From Fimenecus sp052298855 (GTDB taxonomy: Bacteria > Bacillota > Clostridia > Oscillospirales > Acutalibacteraceae), in the NCBI GenBank assembly GCA_052298855.1, contig DAVZXP010000001.1, positions 1 to 64,000 on the forward strand: DNA of 64,000 nt, read 5' to 3'. A program made the translations under genes and the position numbers. Position 1 is the stretch's first letter. Each line of letters begins with the position of its first letter. The notes under the pieces are model-generated. The model saw only the letters and a list, made by a program, of their open reading frames with translations. It had not been told where the DNA came from and searched no databases. This document shows positions 49,716-59,121 of the stretch, in pieces.

Positions 49716-50399
49716 TTACGCTCTTTTTGCCATTTCGTTATCGTGGGCAAGAGCCTTTTGGCGAGCCTCCTCAAGCATCATTGACTTGACCTTCATAAGT
49801 CTTGTCGTTGAGCTTCTCTCGTTCTCGTCAAGCTTCATTGTAATATACTTGATTGTGTCCTCGTATCTCGGAATCATAACGTGCTCAAGGGCATTTACCC
49901 TACGGCGTGTTTTCTCGATTTCAGCCGACATAAGCTGACACGATTTTTCAACCTCTGCAAGTCTTAACATAAGCGGCATAATATCCGAAAGTGATTTTAC
50001 CGCTTCGTCAAGGTCTGTCGAGGTGAACGCAAAGCCGTAAGAATAAATATCCGCTTCGTCTGCCGTTTTGAATTTCGCATCAAACACGGGAAGCCTTACG
50101 CTCATTACATTTTTCTCGTCAACCTCAGGAGACATTTCCTGCATAGGAAGCATAAGCGCAACATTCAATGCCGAGTCGCTCATTACCGAGCGTGCAACCG
50201 ACATATGAGCGTTTGCCTGCTTGATACCGTCCTCAACCTGCTTTCTCAATTCCTTGTTTTCCCTTACAAGTTCAAGAAAACGGCGCATAAGCTCGTCTCT
50301 TTTGTCTTTGAGAAGCTTGTGACCCCTTCTTGCCGTAACAAGCTTACGCTTTAAGTTCGTAAGCTCCATACGGGTAGGGTTTACATTCATTACTGCCAT
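49716..50399 (-). CDS. ntpD: V-type ATP synthase subunit D
   Basis: A 227-residue central-stalk subunit. Long N- and C-terminal helices form the coiled coil of the rotor axle; the family signature is at the start (NVNPTRMELTNLKRKLVTAR) and near the end (RRRVNALEHVMIPRYEDTIK). GAGGA lies nine bases upstream of the start. It is the last gene of the nine-gene operon, in the same order as Enterococcus hirae. Confidence 0.96.
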   Translation of the reverse strand: MAVMNVNPTRMELTNLKRKLVTARRGHKLLKDKRDELMRRFLELVRENKELRKQVEDGIKQANAHMSVARSVMSDSALNVALMLPMQEMSPEVDEKNVMSVRLPVFDAKFKTADEADIYSYGFAFTSTDLDEAVKSLSDIMPLMLRLAEVEKSCQLMSAEIEKTRRRVNALEHVMIPRYEDTIKYITMKLDENERSSTTRLMKVKSMMLEEARQKALAHDNEMAKRA

Positions 50400-50426
50400 A
50401 ATATCAAATCCTCAAGATTTATACAC

Positions 50427-51800
50427 TTACTTCTTATCGTAATACTCGTCAAGAAGCTCGTCGCTGACACGCTTTAACTCGCTTCTCGGGAATATTCTCA
50501 AAAGACGCCAGCCTATATCAAGTGTTTCCTCGATAGTTCTGTCCGTTTCAAAGCTCTGATTTACATATTCTTTCTCGAATTCGTCAGCAAACTTTGCATA
50601 AAGCTTATCCATATCCGTCAAAGCCGCTTCGCCGAGGACTACCATAAGCTCTTTTGCGTCCTTACCTCTTGCATAAGCCGAGAAAAGCTGGTTCATTGTG
50701 TTTGAGTGGTCTTTTCTCGTTTTGCCCTCGCCGATACCCTTGTCTTTAAGTCTTGAAAGCGACGGAAGAACGTCAATCGGCGGCATAATTCCACGACGGT
50801 AGAGGTCACGGGAAAGGATAATCTGTCCCTCTGTGATATAGCCTGTAAGGTCGGGAATGGGGTGAGTTTTATCGTCCTCGGGCATTGAGAGAATCGGTAT
50901 CATTGTGATACTGCCGTCCTTGCCCTTTTGTCTGCCTGCACGCTCATAGATGGACGCAAGGTCTGTGTACATATAACCGGGATAGCCACGTCTGCCGGGA
51001 ACTTCCTTTCTTGCGGCGGAAACCTCACGCAACGCATCTGCATAGTTTGTGATGTCCGTCATAATAACAAGAACGTGCATACCCTTATCGAATGCAAGGT
51101 ATTCTGCGGCTGTAAGCGCCATTCTCGGTGTGGCAATTCTCTCGATTGCAGGGTCGTTTGCAAGGTTTGAGAACATAACTGTTCTGTCGATTGCACCCGT
51201 TTCCTTAAATGAACGGATAAAGAAGTTAGACTCCTCGAAGGTAATGCCCATTGCGGCAAATACAACGGCGAATTTCTCGTCCTTGCCTCTTACCTTCGCC
51301 TGCCTTGCTATCTGTGCGGCAAGCTGTGCGTGAGGGAGTCCCGAAGCTGAGAAAATCGGAAGTTTCTGACCTCTTACAAGTGTGTTAAGTCCGTCGATTG
51401 CGGAAACGCCCGTCTGTATGAACTCCTGCGGATAAGCTCTCGCAGCGGGGTTCATCGGAAGTCCGTTTACATTCATTCTCTTTTCGGGGATGATTTCGGG
51501 ACCGCCGTCAATAGGTCTGCCCAAGCCGTCAAAGACTCTGCCGAGCATATCCTCGGATACGCCGAGCTCCATCATTCTGCCCAAAAATCTAACCTTACTG
51601 TTTGAAAGGTTGATACCTGTTGAGGGCTCAAACAGCTGAACAAGTGCGTCTGTGCCGTTTATTTCAAGCACCTTACAACGCCTTGTTTCGCCGTTTGCAA
51701 GCTCTATTTCGCCGAGCTCGTCATACTTGACATTTTCAACCTCACGAACAAGCATAAGAGGACCTGTTACTTCTTCGACTGTTCTGTATTCTTTCGGCAT
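50427..51800 (-). CDS. ntpB: V-type ATP synthase subunit B
   Basis: A 457-residue non-catalytic subunit of the soluble V1 head. Family motifs include VFDGLGRPIDGGPEI, PIFSASGLPHAQLAAQIARQ (a modified P-loop), and SMPEDDKTHPIPDLTGYITE. Its start overlaps the stop of ntpA (TGATG), so the two are translated in near equal amounts, as their 3:3 ratio requires. Confidence 0.97.
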   Translation of the reverse strand: MPKEYRTVEEVTGPLMLVREVENVKYDELGEIELANGETRRCKVLEINGTDALVQLFEPSTGINLSNSKVRFLGRMMELGVSEDMLGRVFDGLGRPIDGGPEIIPEKRMNVNGLPMNPAARAYPQEFIQTGVSAIDGLNTLVRGQKLPIFSASGLPHAQLAAQIARQAKVRGKDEKFAVVFAAMGITFEESNFFIRSFKETGAIDRTVMFSNLANDPAIERIATPRMALTAAEYLAFDKGMHVLVIMTDITNYADALREVSAARKEVPGRRGYPGYMYTDLASIYERAGRQKGKDGSITMIPILSMPEDDKTHPIPDLTGYITEGQIILSRDLYRRGIMPPIDVLPSLSRLKDKGIGEGKTRKDHSNTMNQLFSAYARGKDAKELMVVLGEAALTDMDKLYAKFADEFEKEYVNQSFETDRTIEETLDIGWRLLRIFPRSELKRVSDELLDEYYDKK

Positions 51801-53572
51801 CAGAATTCCTCCTTTGCATTGATAACGTCAGCGATTTCCTTTGACAAGCGTTCAAGAATTTGCTTGTATTCGCTGTCGATATTTTCTTCTTTTACATACT
51901 TAAATCTGCCTATTGCCTCTCTTACGGGGATTGCGACAAGTCTTTCAATGTCTGCGCCCTTTGTAAGAGCCTCGTTTGAAGCGTCAAAATACGAAAGCAC
52001 AAGGCTCATCATATAATACTGCTTTTTAAGTGAGGAATATGTGTCAACCTCGTGGAAAGCAAGCTGATGGAGGAAGTCCTCACGAATACTTCTTGCCGCT
52101 TCCATTTTAAGTCTGTCGGAGGGAGAAAGTGCGTCCATACCGACAAGCTTAACGATTTCGTCAAGCGAAGCCTCGTCCGAAAGTATGCCCATCATTCTCG
52201 TTCTGAGCTTCATCCACTCGGGATTAACATTCTTGTTAAACCATGCGCCGAGGTCATCTGCATAAAGCGAATATGACGTAAGCCAGTTTATTGCAGGGAA
52301 ATGACGCTTGTAAGCAAGTGCCGAATCAAGTCCCCAGAACACCTTGACAATTCTCAATGTTGCCTGCGAAACAGGCTCTGAAATATCGCCGCCGGGAGGT
52401 GATACCGCACCGATTACCGAAAGTGCGCCCTCCTGCTCGGTTGAGCCGAGTACCTCTACCCTGCCTGCACGCTCGTAGAACTGCGCAAGTCTTGAGCCGA
52501 GGTATGCGGGATAGCCCTCCTCGCCGGGCATTTCCTCAAGTCGTCCCGACATTTCACGAAGAGCCTCCGCCCAACGTGAGGTCGAGTCAGCCATAAGTGC
52601 TACCGAATATCCCATATCTCTGAAATATTCTGCGATTGTGATACCTGTATAAATAGATGCCTCACGGGCAGCAACGGGCATATCCGAGGTGTTTGCGATA
52701 AGCACCGTTCTCTCCATAAGAGATTTTCCCGTGTGCGGATCGATAAGCTCGGGGAACTCGTTAAGAACGTCCGTCATTTCGTTTCCACGCTCGCCGCAGC
52801 CGATATATACAACTATATCAGCTTCCGCCCATTTTGCAAGCTGGTGCTGTGTAACGGTTTTACCGCTTCCGAACGGACCGGGGATAGCCGCAACACCGCC
52901 CTTTGCTATCGGGAAAAGTGTATCGATAACTCTCTGTCCCGTGATAAGCGGCATATCGGGAGGAAGTTTTTTCTTGTACGGTCTGCCTCGTCTTACAGGC
53001 CATTTCTGCATAAGCTTAAGCGGAACGGTTGTGCCGTTTTCGGTTTCGATTGCACCGATTTTTTCCTCAACCGTGTAGTCGCCCTCTTTGATGGACTTTA
53101 TTTTGCCATCAACGCCGAACGGAACCATTATTTTATGTCTTACAATATCTGTTTCCTGAACAGATCCGACCTCGTCGCCTGCACGAACCTCGTCGCCTGC
53201 CGAAACAGTCGGGAAGAAATGCCATTTAACATCTCTTGGAAGCGACGGAACCTCGATACCTCTTGTAAGGCTGTTGCCTGCAATTTCCATTATCTTTTCA
53301 AGCGGTCTTTGAATACCGTCGAATATACCTTTAATAAGTCCCGGTCCCAATTCAACGCTCAAGGGCTCGTTGGTTGATTCGACAGGCTCGCCCGTTCCAA
53401 GTCCTGCGGTGTCCTCATATACCTGAATTGAAGCCTTATCACCGTGCATTTCTATGATTTCGCCGATAAGTCTGTGTTCACTTACACGAACAACGTCGAA
53501 CATATTGGCGTCTCTCATATTTTCAGCCACGACAAGCGGACCCGATACTTTTAAGATTGTACCTTTACTCAT
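51800..53572 (-). CDS. ntpA: V-type ATP synthase catalytic subunit A
   Basis: A 590-residue catalytic subunit. The Walker A motif is GPFGSGKTVTQ and the Walker B region is VALMADSTSRWAEALREMSG; the long non-homologous insert typical of A subunits precedes the P-loop (about residues 110-200). The ATG at 53572 is chosen; five codons further upstream an in-frame GTG has no ribosome binding site, while GGTGG lies 11 bases before the ATG. Confidence 0.97.
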   Translation of the reverse strand: MSKGTILKVSGPLVVAENMRDANMFDVVRVSEHRLIGEIIEMHGDKASIQVYEDTAGLGTGEPVESTNEPLSVELGPGLIKGIFDGIQRPLEKIMEIAGNSLTRGIEVPSLPRDVKWHFFPTVSAGDEVRAGDEVGSVQETDIVRHKIMVPFGVDGKIKSIKEGDYTVEEKIGAIETENGTTVPLKLMQKWPVRRGRPYKKKLPPDMPLITGQRVIDTLFPIAKGGVAAIPGPFGSGKTVTQHQLAKWAEADIVVYIGCGERGNEMTDVLNEFPELIDPHTGKSLMERTVLIANTSDMPVAAREASIYTGITIAEYFRDMGYSVALMADSTSRWAEALREMSGRLEEMPGEEGYPAYLGSRLAQFYERAGRVEVLGSTEQEGALSVIGAVSPPGGDISEPVSQATLRIVKVFWGLDSALAYKRHFPAINWLTSYSLYADDLGAWFNKNVNPEWMKLRTRMMGILSDEASLDEIVKLVGMDALSPSDRLKMEAARSIREDFLHQLAFHEVDTYSSLKKQYYMMSLVLSYFDASNEALTKGADIERLVAIPVREAIGRFKYVKEENIDSEYKQILERLSKEIADVINAKEEF

Positions 53573-53602
53573 TTTATTTTTTACCACCCTTCAAGGTTCG
53601 GT

Positions 53603-53917
53603 TTACTTTACAATATCAGAGCCTACTGCTCTTTCGACAAAGCTGCTGACCTGCTTCATTCCTATACCCGTGTTTCCGTAAACGCCGGGTATGGGAATAA
53701 TTGCCGGTAACGGTTTGTCCTTATATCTTTCGATTTCCGCATCAATCTGCGAATAGACGGCTTCGGTTATAAATACAACCGCATATCCGCCGTCTGCAAG
53801 GCGACGAAGCGTTTTAACCGTTGCGGTCAAATCATCGTCGGTCGGGAAAATATCAACTCCGATGCTTGCGAAGCCGTAAATACTGTCCCTGTCGCCCATT
53901 GCGCCGATTTTATACAT
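53603..53917 (-). CDS. ntpG: V-type ATP synthase subunit F
   Basis: A 104-residue central-stalk subunit (called NtpG in E. hirae). It has the short Rossmann-like fold with MYKIGAMGDRDSIYGF at the start and YAVVFITEAVYSQI in the middle, and a C-terminal helix that contacts subunit D. The ATG at 53917 overlaps the stop of the C gene by 8 bases; an in-frame GTG three codons upstream is possible but unneeded. Confidence 0.94.
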   Translation of the reverse strand: MYKIGAMGDRDSIYGFASIGVDIFPTDDDLTATVKTLRRLADGGYAVVFITEAVYSQIDAEIERYKDKPLPAIIPIPGVYGNTGIGMKQVSSFVERAVGSDIVK

Positions 53918-54878
53918 ACAGCTCACGCATCCTTTCCCTTATAACCTCATCCGAAGCCTCGCTCAATTTTGCCGAAAGAATAATCCTCAAGCACTTTATC
54001 TCGGTTTCGTTTGCAACATAATAGCCTGCAAGCGGACTTATACCGAACACGGTCATTTTCGCCTGCTTCATCGTCTTTATAAGCTCGTCGTCGCAGAGCT
54101 TTTCAAACGCAGATGTGCCTTTTTCAAAAGCCGAAGCGTATTTTGAAAGTCCGTTCGAGGTGAGATATTCGGAAAAATCGTTCTCTCCCGACATAACCGC
54201 CGAAACAAGACTGTCCTTTGAAAGCATAGGACTTCCGCAGACGGCATTTTTGACAAAGTTTTCGTTTTTCTTTGTCTTAATGCAACGGTAAGCGGTTTTC
54301 AAATCACATGCCGTACACATTTCATAAGCGTATTTTTTGAGGGTTTCATCCTCCTCGTTTTCCGCATACGAAAGTATCGCTTCAAGCGTTCCGACGTCCG
54401 TAATTATATCGCAATACTGACCGTTGCCCGTTTTGGTTATGGCGTCAAACGCTTTTTTTGCGGTTTCTCGCATAAGCTCGGGCAAATCGGCAAAACGTCT
54501 TTCCTTTATAGCTTCAAGCATTTTTTCGGGGTCATAAACGCAGGGAGAAACAAAATATTTCCTCGCATCATCATTTATGACCTCGGATTTAATAATCGCT
54601 TTAAGATTTTGGAAATCGTTTTTAATTATCAGCATATTAAGGCTTTTTGCCTCGGGCGCACTTTTCGCAACTCTGTCCCAAACCTCCGAAAGTCTGTCGT
54701 CGAGCATCTTCGAAAAATCGTTTCCGTCGGGCTTTTCATAGCCTTTTTCAGTCAAAAGTGCAATCGCCTTTTTATAATCGGGAGCGTTTATTAACTGTTC
54801 CAAATCAGACTCTTTAAGCAAGTTTTCCTCACTTACACGAAGTGCCGACACCGCATAAAGATAATCCTGTGTTTTCAT
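53910..54878 (-). CDS. ntpC: V-type ATP synthase subunit C (AC39 type)
   Basis: A 322-residue subunit joining the rotor axle to the membrane ring. It is mostly helical, with three-fold internal repeats, and carries family features YLYAVSALRVSEENLL at the start and GISPLAGYYVANETEIKCLR near the end. It lies 17 bp after ntpE and overlaps ntpG. Confidence 0.93.
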   Translation of the reverse strand: MKTQDYLYAVSALRVSEENLLKESDLEQLINAPDYKKAIALLTEKGYEKPDGNDFSKMLDDRLSEVWDRVAKSAPEAKSLNMLIIKNDFQNLKAIIKSEVINDDARKYFVSPCVYDPEKMLEAIKERRFADLPELMRETAKKAFDAITKTGNGQYCDIITDVGTLEAILSYAENEEDETLKKYAYEMCTACDLKTAYRCIKTKKNENFVKNAVCGSPMLSKDSLVSAVMSGENDFSEYLTSNGLSKYASAFEKGTSAFEKLCDDELIKTMKQAKMTVFGISPLAGYYVANETEIKCLRIILSAKLSEASDEVIRERMRELYV

Positions 54879-54895
54879 AACGCTTCCCTCCTTTA

Positions 54896-55483
54896 TCAGT
54901 TGAATAACATTTCATTGAGAGTATCTCTCAATTCCTCCCTTTTAGCCGAAGCGACGGCGTCAAAGGAACAGTTTATGTCTATATCGCCATAGACAAGAAT
55001 AAATCCGCTGTCAATATCCGCACTCTGTCCGAGTGATATTTTATATCCTCTTTTAAGCGCATTGTTTATGCTGTCGATAAAATTCGACGGCAATTTCTCC
55101 GTGTCCTCTTTGGAAAGACGAAGCACGCCCTCGCCCTTTCTGACATTTTTAAGAATAAGTCCTTTAAGAATTTCAAAATATTCCTTTTTCGGAAGAGCCT
55201 TGATAACCTCAAGCGCTCTGTCGAGAGTTGAGGAAATAATATCAAGCTTACCCTCAAGAATTATTCTGTTTTTTGTCATTGAAACAGAGGCTTCGATTGC
55301 GCCGTCATGCTCGGCAACTTTTTTGTCAACAGAAGCCTTTGCGTTAGCGATGTCCTCCTGCGCTTTGGCACTTGCGGCGTCGATAATCTCCTGCGCATGC
55401 TTTTGTGCCTGCTCGGTTATTTCACGGCAGCGGTCATTTGAATCCTGTTCTATTGTAGAAAGTATCTTTTCAAGACCTGTCAT
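54896..55483 (-). CDS. ntpE: V-type ATP synthase subunit E
   Basis: A 195-residue peripheral-stalk subunit. The N-terminal half is a long charged coiled coil (about 1-90) rich in Glu, Ala and Lys; the C-terminal half is a small mixed domain ending DIDINCSFDAVASAKREELRD with the usual DTLNEMLF tail. It pairs with the small coiled-coil subunit encoded first in the operon. Confidence 0.92.
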   Translation of the reverse strand: MTGLEKILSTIEQDSNDRCREITEQAQKHAQEIIDAASAKAQEDIANAKASVDKKVAEHDGAIEASVSMTKNRIILEGKLDIISSTLDRALEVIKALPKKEYFEILKGLILKNVRKGEGVLRLSKEDTEKLPSNFIDSINNALKRGYKISLGQSADIDSGFILVYGDIDINCSFDAVASAKREELRDTLNEMLFN

Positions 55484-55495
55484 AGAAATAACTCC

Positions 55496-55972
55496 TTAGA
55501 AGTTTAATCTCAAAATCATGAGAAGTGATGTAAGAAGAGCAAGTACGGCATAAGTCTCAACCATTGCAGAAAGAACCATTGCTTTACTCTGCTCTGCGGG
55601 CTTCTTGGCAACGACCGAAACACCGGAAGCGGCAACTCTTGCCTGACCGATTGCCGAGAAATAGCCGACGAAAGCCATCGGAAGACAAGCGGCCAAAATC
55701 TGAAGTCCCTGTGCGGCGGTAAGCTCAACGGGAGTACCGCTTAAAAGCTTAATCTTAATCATTACCATAATTGCTGTGATAAAGCCGTAAAGTCCCTGTG
55801 TACCGGGAAGAATCTGAAGAATAAGTACCTTCGTGAATTTTGACGGATCCTCCGAAACAAGACCTGCGGCAGCCTCACCGACCATACCTACGCCCTTTGC
55901 AGAACCCATACCGCTTAAAAATGCTGCGAGAGCTGCGCCTGCGATAGCAAATACCAAACCTAAATTAGCCAT
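55496..55972 (-). CDS. ntpK: V-type ATP synthase subunit K, Na+-binding proteolipid
   Basis: A 158-residue membrane proteolipid of four helices (a duplicated hairpin) that forms the rotor ring. The residues corresponding to the Na+ site of E. hirae NtpK are all present: L55, T58 and Q59 (LPGTQGLY, with Y62), Q110 (AIGQARVA) and the carboxylate E139 (AMVETYAV). This points to sodium rather than proton coupling. Only one of the two hairpins carries the ion-binding glutamate, as in E. hirae. It overlaps the I-subunit gene by 8 bases. Confidence 0.95.
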   Translation of the reverse strand: MANLGLVFAIAGAALAAFLSGMGSAKGVGMVGEAAAGLVSEDPSKFTKVLILQILPGTQGLYGFITAIMVMIKIKLLSGTPVELTAAQGLQILAACLPMAFVGYFSAIGQARVAASGVSVVAKKPAEQSKAMVLSAMVETYAVLALLTSLLMILRLNF

Positions 55973-57947
55973 TATTATTTTCCTCCTTGAGTTTGAATGT
56001 TGAAGAATTTACTTTAAGAGGGTTAAAGGCTCTTCCGCCGCCCTCATAAAATCTTGAGAAGAATTCGACATACTGCAAACGGTTTGTGTGAACATAAGCA
56101 CCGATTACGTTTATGCCGAAGTTGATTGTGTGTCCTAAGATGAACACAACTATAAATAGTATTGTTTTAATAACCATATTTTCGGGAAGCGTACCCATAA
56201 GGTTTACAACGCTTCCGATAATACCCGTTACAAGTCCGAGCGCCAACAATCTCGAATACGAAAGCACATCGCTTAAATATCCCGAAATTGTATTGTAAAG
56301 CGCATAAAGACCCGAGCCTAACTTTCCGAATATGCCCTTTGACGAACGTCCTGCCGTGAGAATTATAAGCACAACGCCCACAAGCGCACAATACTTGCCG
56401 ACCGTCCTATAAATATCGGGTACGTCGATTATCATTCCCGCACAAATCGGAGCTGCGCCGCCGACTGCGAGATAAACAGAAAGCACATCACATATCGCAC
56501 CGAAGCGGTCGCCCTGCTTCCATTCAAGGTAGCCCTTGATAGCAAGTCCGACAAAAAGATGGACGATACCGAACAGGAAGCACCAAAGCATTGTTGTCAT
56601 AAGGTCGTCGCCCTGCGGATTGAGCCATAAGTACAGTCGCATTTCGGGAAGTCCGAGATAATTTGTTCTTATAACATTTATCAAGTCTCCGAAGAAGCTG
56701 CCGAACATTATGCCCCAGAACATTGTCGATATTCCGCAGAAAAAGTACATCATAACCGTCTTTTTCTTGTTGCCCTCAGGCTTGCATTTAAGCAATATAA
56801 ACGCCGTTGCGATAACCATTAACAGTCCGTAGCCTGCGTCGGAGAACATCATTCCGAAGAATAAATAATAGAAGAATGACATTATTGCGTTCGGGTCAAT
56901 ATCATTCTTTCCGGGAAGAGAATACATTTCCGTTATTCCCTCAACTCCCGAAGCAAAAGCATTGTTTTCGAGCAAGACGGGTATATCCTCGTCCTCCTCG
57001 GGATCTGAAAGCGTAATTGCGACGGTAAATTTATTTTCAAGCTGTTCAACCGTTTTTTCGGCGTACTTTACGGGGATATATCCCGAAAGATAAAGCACAT
57101 TTTCCGAAAGCGAGACCTTTTTGAACTGCTCGTACTTATCCGCCCTCATTGTGAAATAGTCAATTAAGAAATTTATATTTTCGTGTGCAGATGCCATAGC
57201 GACTATTTCACTTTGCGCTTCGACAATTTGTTTATCCAATTCATTGATGGTTATACGGTTTTCCTTGAGCATTTCCTTAGGGGTTTTATCGGAAATCTCC
57301 GTCGGTCGCACAAATCCCATTGACCTCAACGCTTCCGTAACGTTATTAGCATCCTTTTTAAGACACATAACCACCGCACAGGATTGCATTTCGGATGTAT
57401 ATACGACCTCCGTTTCGATAGCCTCGATTTCGGGAATACGCTCTGCCAACGCTTCCTTGATTGATGCGTCGGTCTGACTGTCGGGGAACGTTCCTATAAG
57501 CACCGTAACATACCTTGTCGATTTGAATTTAGTCGGTATGTCAAGGTCTTTCCAAACCTCAAGAGCCTCATTGGAGGTTTTGAGCCTTATCTGCTGTGCG
57601 TGAGCGTTGTCGATAGACTTTTGAGCGCCCAATATATCATAACACATATTCATGGTCTTATCCGCCGACTCGGACATATCAAGAAATTTTGACATCTCCA
57701 TTTCCCGTGGCGGCTTAAAGGAGTCAACAAGCGACTTCTTTTCAGGCACATATTGTGAAAGCGTTTCCTTTGCCTTTTTCGCAGTTTGAGTAAACTTTTC
57801 AAGCTGTGAAATATTATAATCGGTATCGGGATTTAACATTCCGTCGGGAAGCTCATGGCTTGTCAATTCAACTATTCCCTTGCGCTGCAAAAAGTCGATT
57901 ACACTTTTGCTTTCACGCATGGTTGCAACAAGCTCGATTTTTTGCAT
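55965..57947 (-). CDS. ntpI: V-type ATP synthase subunit I
   Basis: A 660-residue stator subunit. The N-terminal ~330 residues are soluble and coiled-coil-rich; the rest holds about eight membrane helices with the conserved arginine in SDVLSYSRLLALGL, which faces the ion site on the ring. SLPGKNDIDPN precedes the first helix as usual. The ATG at 57947 has only a poor ribosome binding site; a GAGGTG 22 bases upstream belongs to a seven-codon mini-frame (ATG ... TAA) whose translation might feed ribosomes into ntpI. Confidence 0.95.
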   Translation of the reverse strand: MQKIELVATMRESKSVIDFLQRKGIVELTSHELPDGMLNPDTDYNISQLEKFTQTAKKAKETLSQYVPEKKSLVDSFKPPREMEMSKFLDMSESADKTMNMCYDILGAQKSIDNAHAQQIRLKTSNEALEVWKDLDIPTKFKSTRYVTVLIGTFPDSQTDASIKEALAERIPEIEAIETEVVYTSEMQSCAVVMCLKKDANNVTEALRSMGFVRPTEISDKTPKEMLKENRITINELDKQIVEAQSEIVAMASAHENINFLIDYFTMRADKYEQFKKVSLSENVLYLSGYIPVKYAEKTVEQLENKFTVAITLSDPEEDEDIPVLLENNAFASGVEGITEMYSLPGKNDIDPNAIMSFFYYLFFGMMFSDAGYGLLMVIATAFILLKCKPEGNKKKTVMMYFFCGISTMFWGIMFGSFFGDLINVIRTNYLGLPEMRLYLWLNPQGDDLMTTMLWCFLFGIVHLFVGLAIKGYLEWKQGDRFGAICDVLSVYLAVGGAAPICAGMIIDVPDIYRTVGKYCALVGVVLIILTAGRSSKGIFGKLGSGLYALYNTISGYLSDVLSYSRLLALGLVTGIIGSVVNLMGTLPENMVIKTILFIVVFILGHTINFGINVIGAYVHTNRLQYVEFFSRFYEGGGRAFNPLKVNSSTFKLKEENNNG

Positions 57948-58010
57948 TTTAAGCTTTGCCGTATGTCATCACCTCATTTCTTATTTATTGATAACAGTAA
58001 AATCATCGGC

Positions 58011-58322
58011 TCAGTCAACAATTATGCTTCTGACCGTTCCGACCGTTTCGGAAAATTTTGCGTCAGCCTTTCCCTTGAGCACCTCTACAAAAGCACGGGC
58101 GTCCTTTTCCGCTTCGGCAACCGCCGTTTGGCGACGTTCCTCGGAAAGCTTCAGCTGCTCGCTCTCATACTCTTGAATTTCCTCAAGAGCATCAAGCTCA
58201 ATCTGCTTCGCCTTCTGCTTTGCCTCGTCGATAATTCTGTCCGCCTGCTCGCTTGCCGCCTGCTCATTAGCCATTGTCTCGTGTTCCTTTGACAATACCT
58301 CGTCAAGCATTTTTGCTGCCAT
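58011..58322 (-). CDS. ntpF: V-type ATP synthase small coiled-coil subunit (G/H)
   Basis: A 103-residue, almost entirely helical and charged protein (ASEQADRIIDEAKQKAKQIE) that dimerises with subunit E to form the peripheral stalk. It is first in the operon, the position of ntpF in E. hirae. The ATG at 58322 follows GAGGTG at six bases; the GTG three codons upstream overlaps that site. Sequence conservation in this family is low, so the identification rests on size, coiled-coil character and position. Confidence 0.85.
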   Translation of the reverse strand: MAAKMLDEVLSKEHETMANEQAASEQADRIIDEAKQKAKQIELDALEEIQEYESEQLKLSEERRQTAVAEAEKDARAFVEVLKGKADAKFSETVGTVRSIIVD

Positions 58323-58361
58323 AGGCTTCACCTCTTTTTTGTTTTATGCCATATTTCTTAT

Positions 58362-58390
58362 AGTATAGCACAACTTTACATGTATTGTAA
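58362..58390 (-). promoter_or_regulatory. Extended -10 promoter of the V-ATPase operon
   Basis: On the minus strand TTACAA (58385-58390) and TATACT (58362-58367) are 17 bases apart, with TGC immediately before the -10 box. Confidence 0.7.
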
Positions 58391-58453
58391 TACTTTTTTG
58401 ATTAAACTGTATTAACCATTTGTTAATTTCAATTATTATTTTATAGAAATATG

Positions 58454-58482
58454 TTGAATAATGTACACTTTTATAGTATAAT
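58454..58482 (+). promoter_or_regulatory. Promoter of the TetR-CDF operon
   Basis: TTGAAT (58454-58459) and TATAAT (58477-58482) are 17 bases apart, 34 bases before the ATG at 58516 and divergent from the V-ATPase promoter. Confidence 0.75.
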
Positions 58483-58515
58483 TGCTGATATAATAATAAA
58501 AAGGGAGTGCTATCA

Positions 58516-59103
58516 ATGGATAATCAAAAAATTGACGGCAGAGTCAGACGCACAAAAAAGCTCTTGCGTGAGGGACTTACAAAGCTGATGAAAGAAAAGA
58601 GCATTAAAAAAATCTCTGTTCGTGAGCTGTCAGACCTTGTTGAGATAAACAGGGGTACCTTTTATCTTCATTACAAGGATATTTTTGACCTTGTTGAGCA
58701 AATTGAAAACGAGCTTTTCGAAGAATTCGAGGGCATTATCAATCAGTATTCCGCAAATTCCCACAATTCAAGCCCATACCCCATTTTTGTTGACTGCTGC
58801 AGATTTCTTGAAAAGAACAGGGACATCTGCTCTGCGCTTTTAGGAAGCAACGGCGATATTGACTTTTCAATGAAGCTTAAAAGGTTTATGGCAGAGCGTT
58901 GCTTTGAGGAATTCACACGCTACAACCAAACGTCGACGTTTAAGGAGGAATACAATTATATATACTCATATTTTGAGGCAGGCGCAGTCGGTATAGTCAG
59001 ATATTGGCTTACCGATACCTCGGACACAAGAAAAACTCCCGAGGACGTCGCTCTTATGCTCGACCTTTTGTTCACAAAGGGCTTTTCGGGCTTTGAGAAA
59101 TAA
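58516..59103 (+). CDS. TetR/AcrR-family transcriptional regulator
   Basis: A 195-residue regulator. The N-terminal helix-turn-helix is clear (RRTKKLLREGLTKLMKEKSI, then ISVRELSDLVEINRGTFYLH with YKDIFDLVEQIE). The C-terminal ~130 residues are a ligand-binding helical domain of the DhaS/TetR_C type. The ATG at 58516 has AAAGGGAG upstream; a GTG three codons earlier lies in that site. It is co-transcribed with a CDF metal exporter 18 bp downstream and divergent from the V-ATPase operon, so it may control the exporter, possibly in answer to a metal or small molecule. Confidence 0.88.
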   Translation: MDNQKIDGRVRRTKKLLREGLTKLMKEKSIKKISVRELSDLVEINRGTFYLHYKDIFDLVEQIENELFEEFEGIINQYSANSHNSSPYPIFVDCCRFLEKNRDICSALLGSNGDIDFSMKLKRFMAERCFEEFTRYNQTSTFKEEYNYIYSYFEAGAVGIVRYWLTDTSDTRKTPEDVALMLDLLFTKGFSGFEK

Positions 59104-59121
59104 TTTCTTTGAAGGGATACC

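Noticed and set aside
49559..49774. Minus-strand frame of 71 codons across the V-ATPase terminator.
   Set aside because: It overlaps the strong terminator and the end of the D-subunit gene in another frame and has no ribosome binding site.
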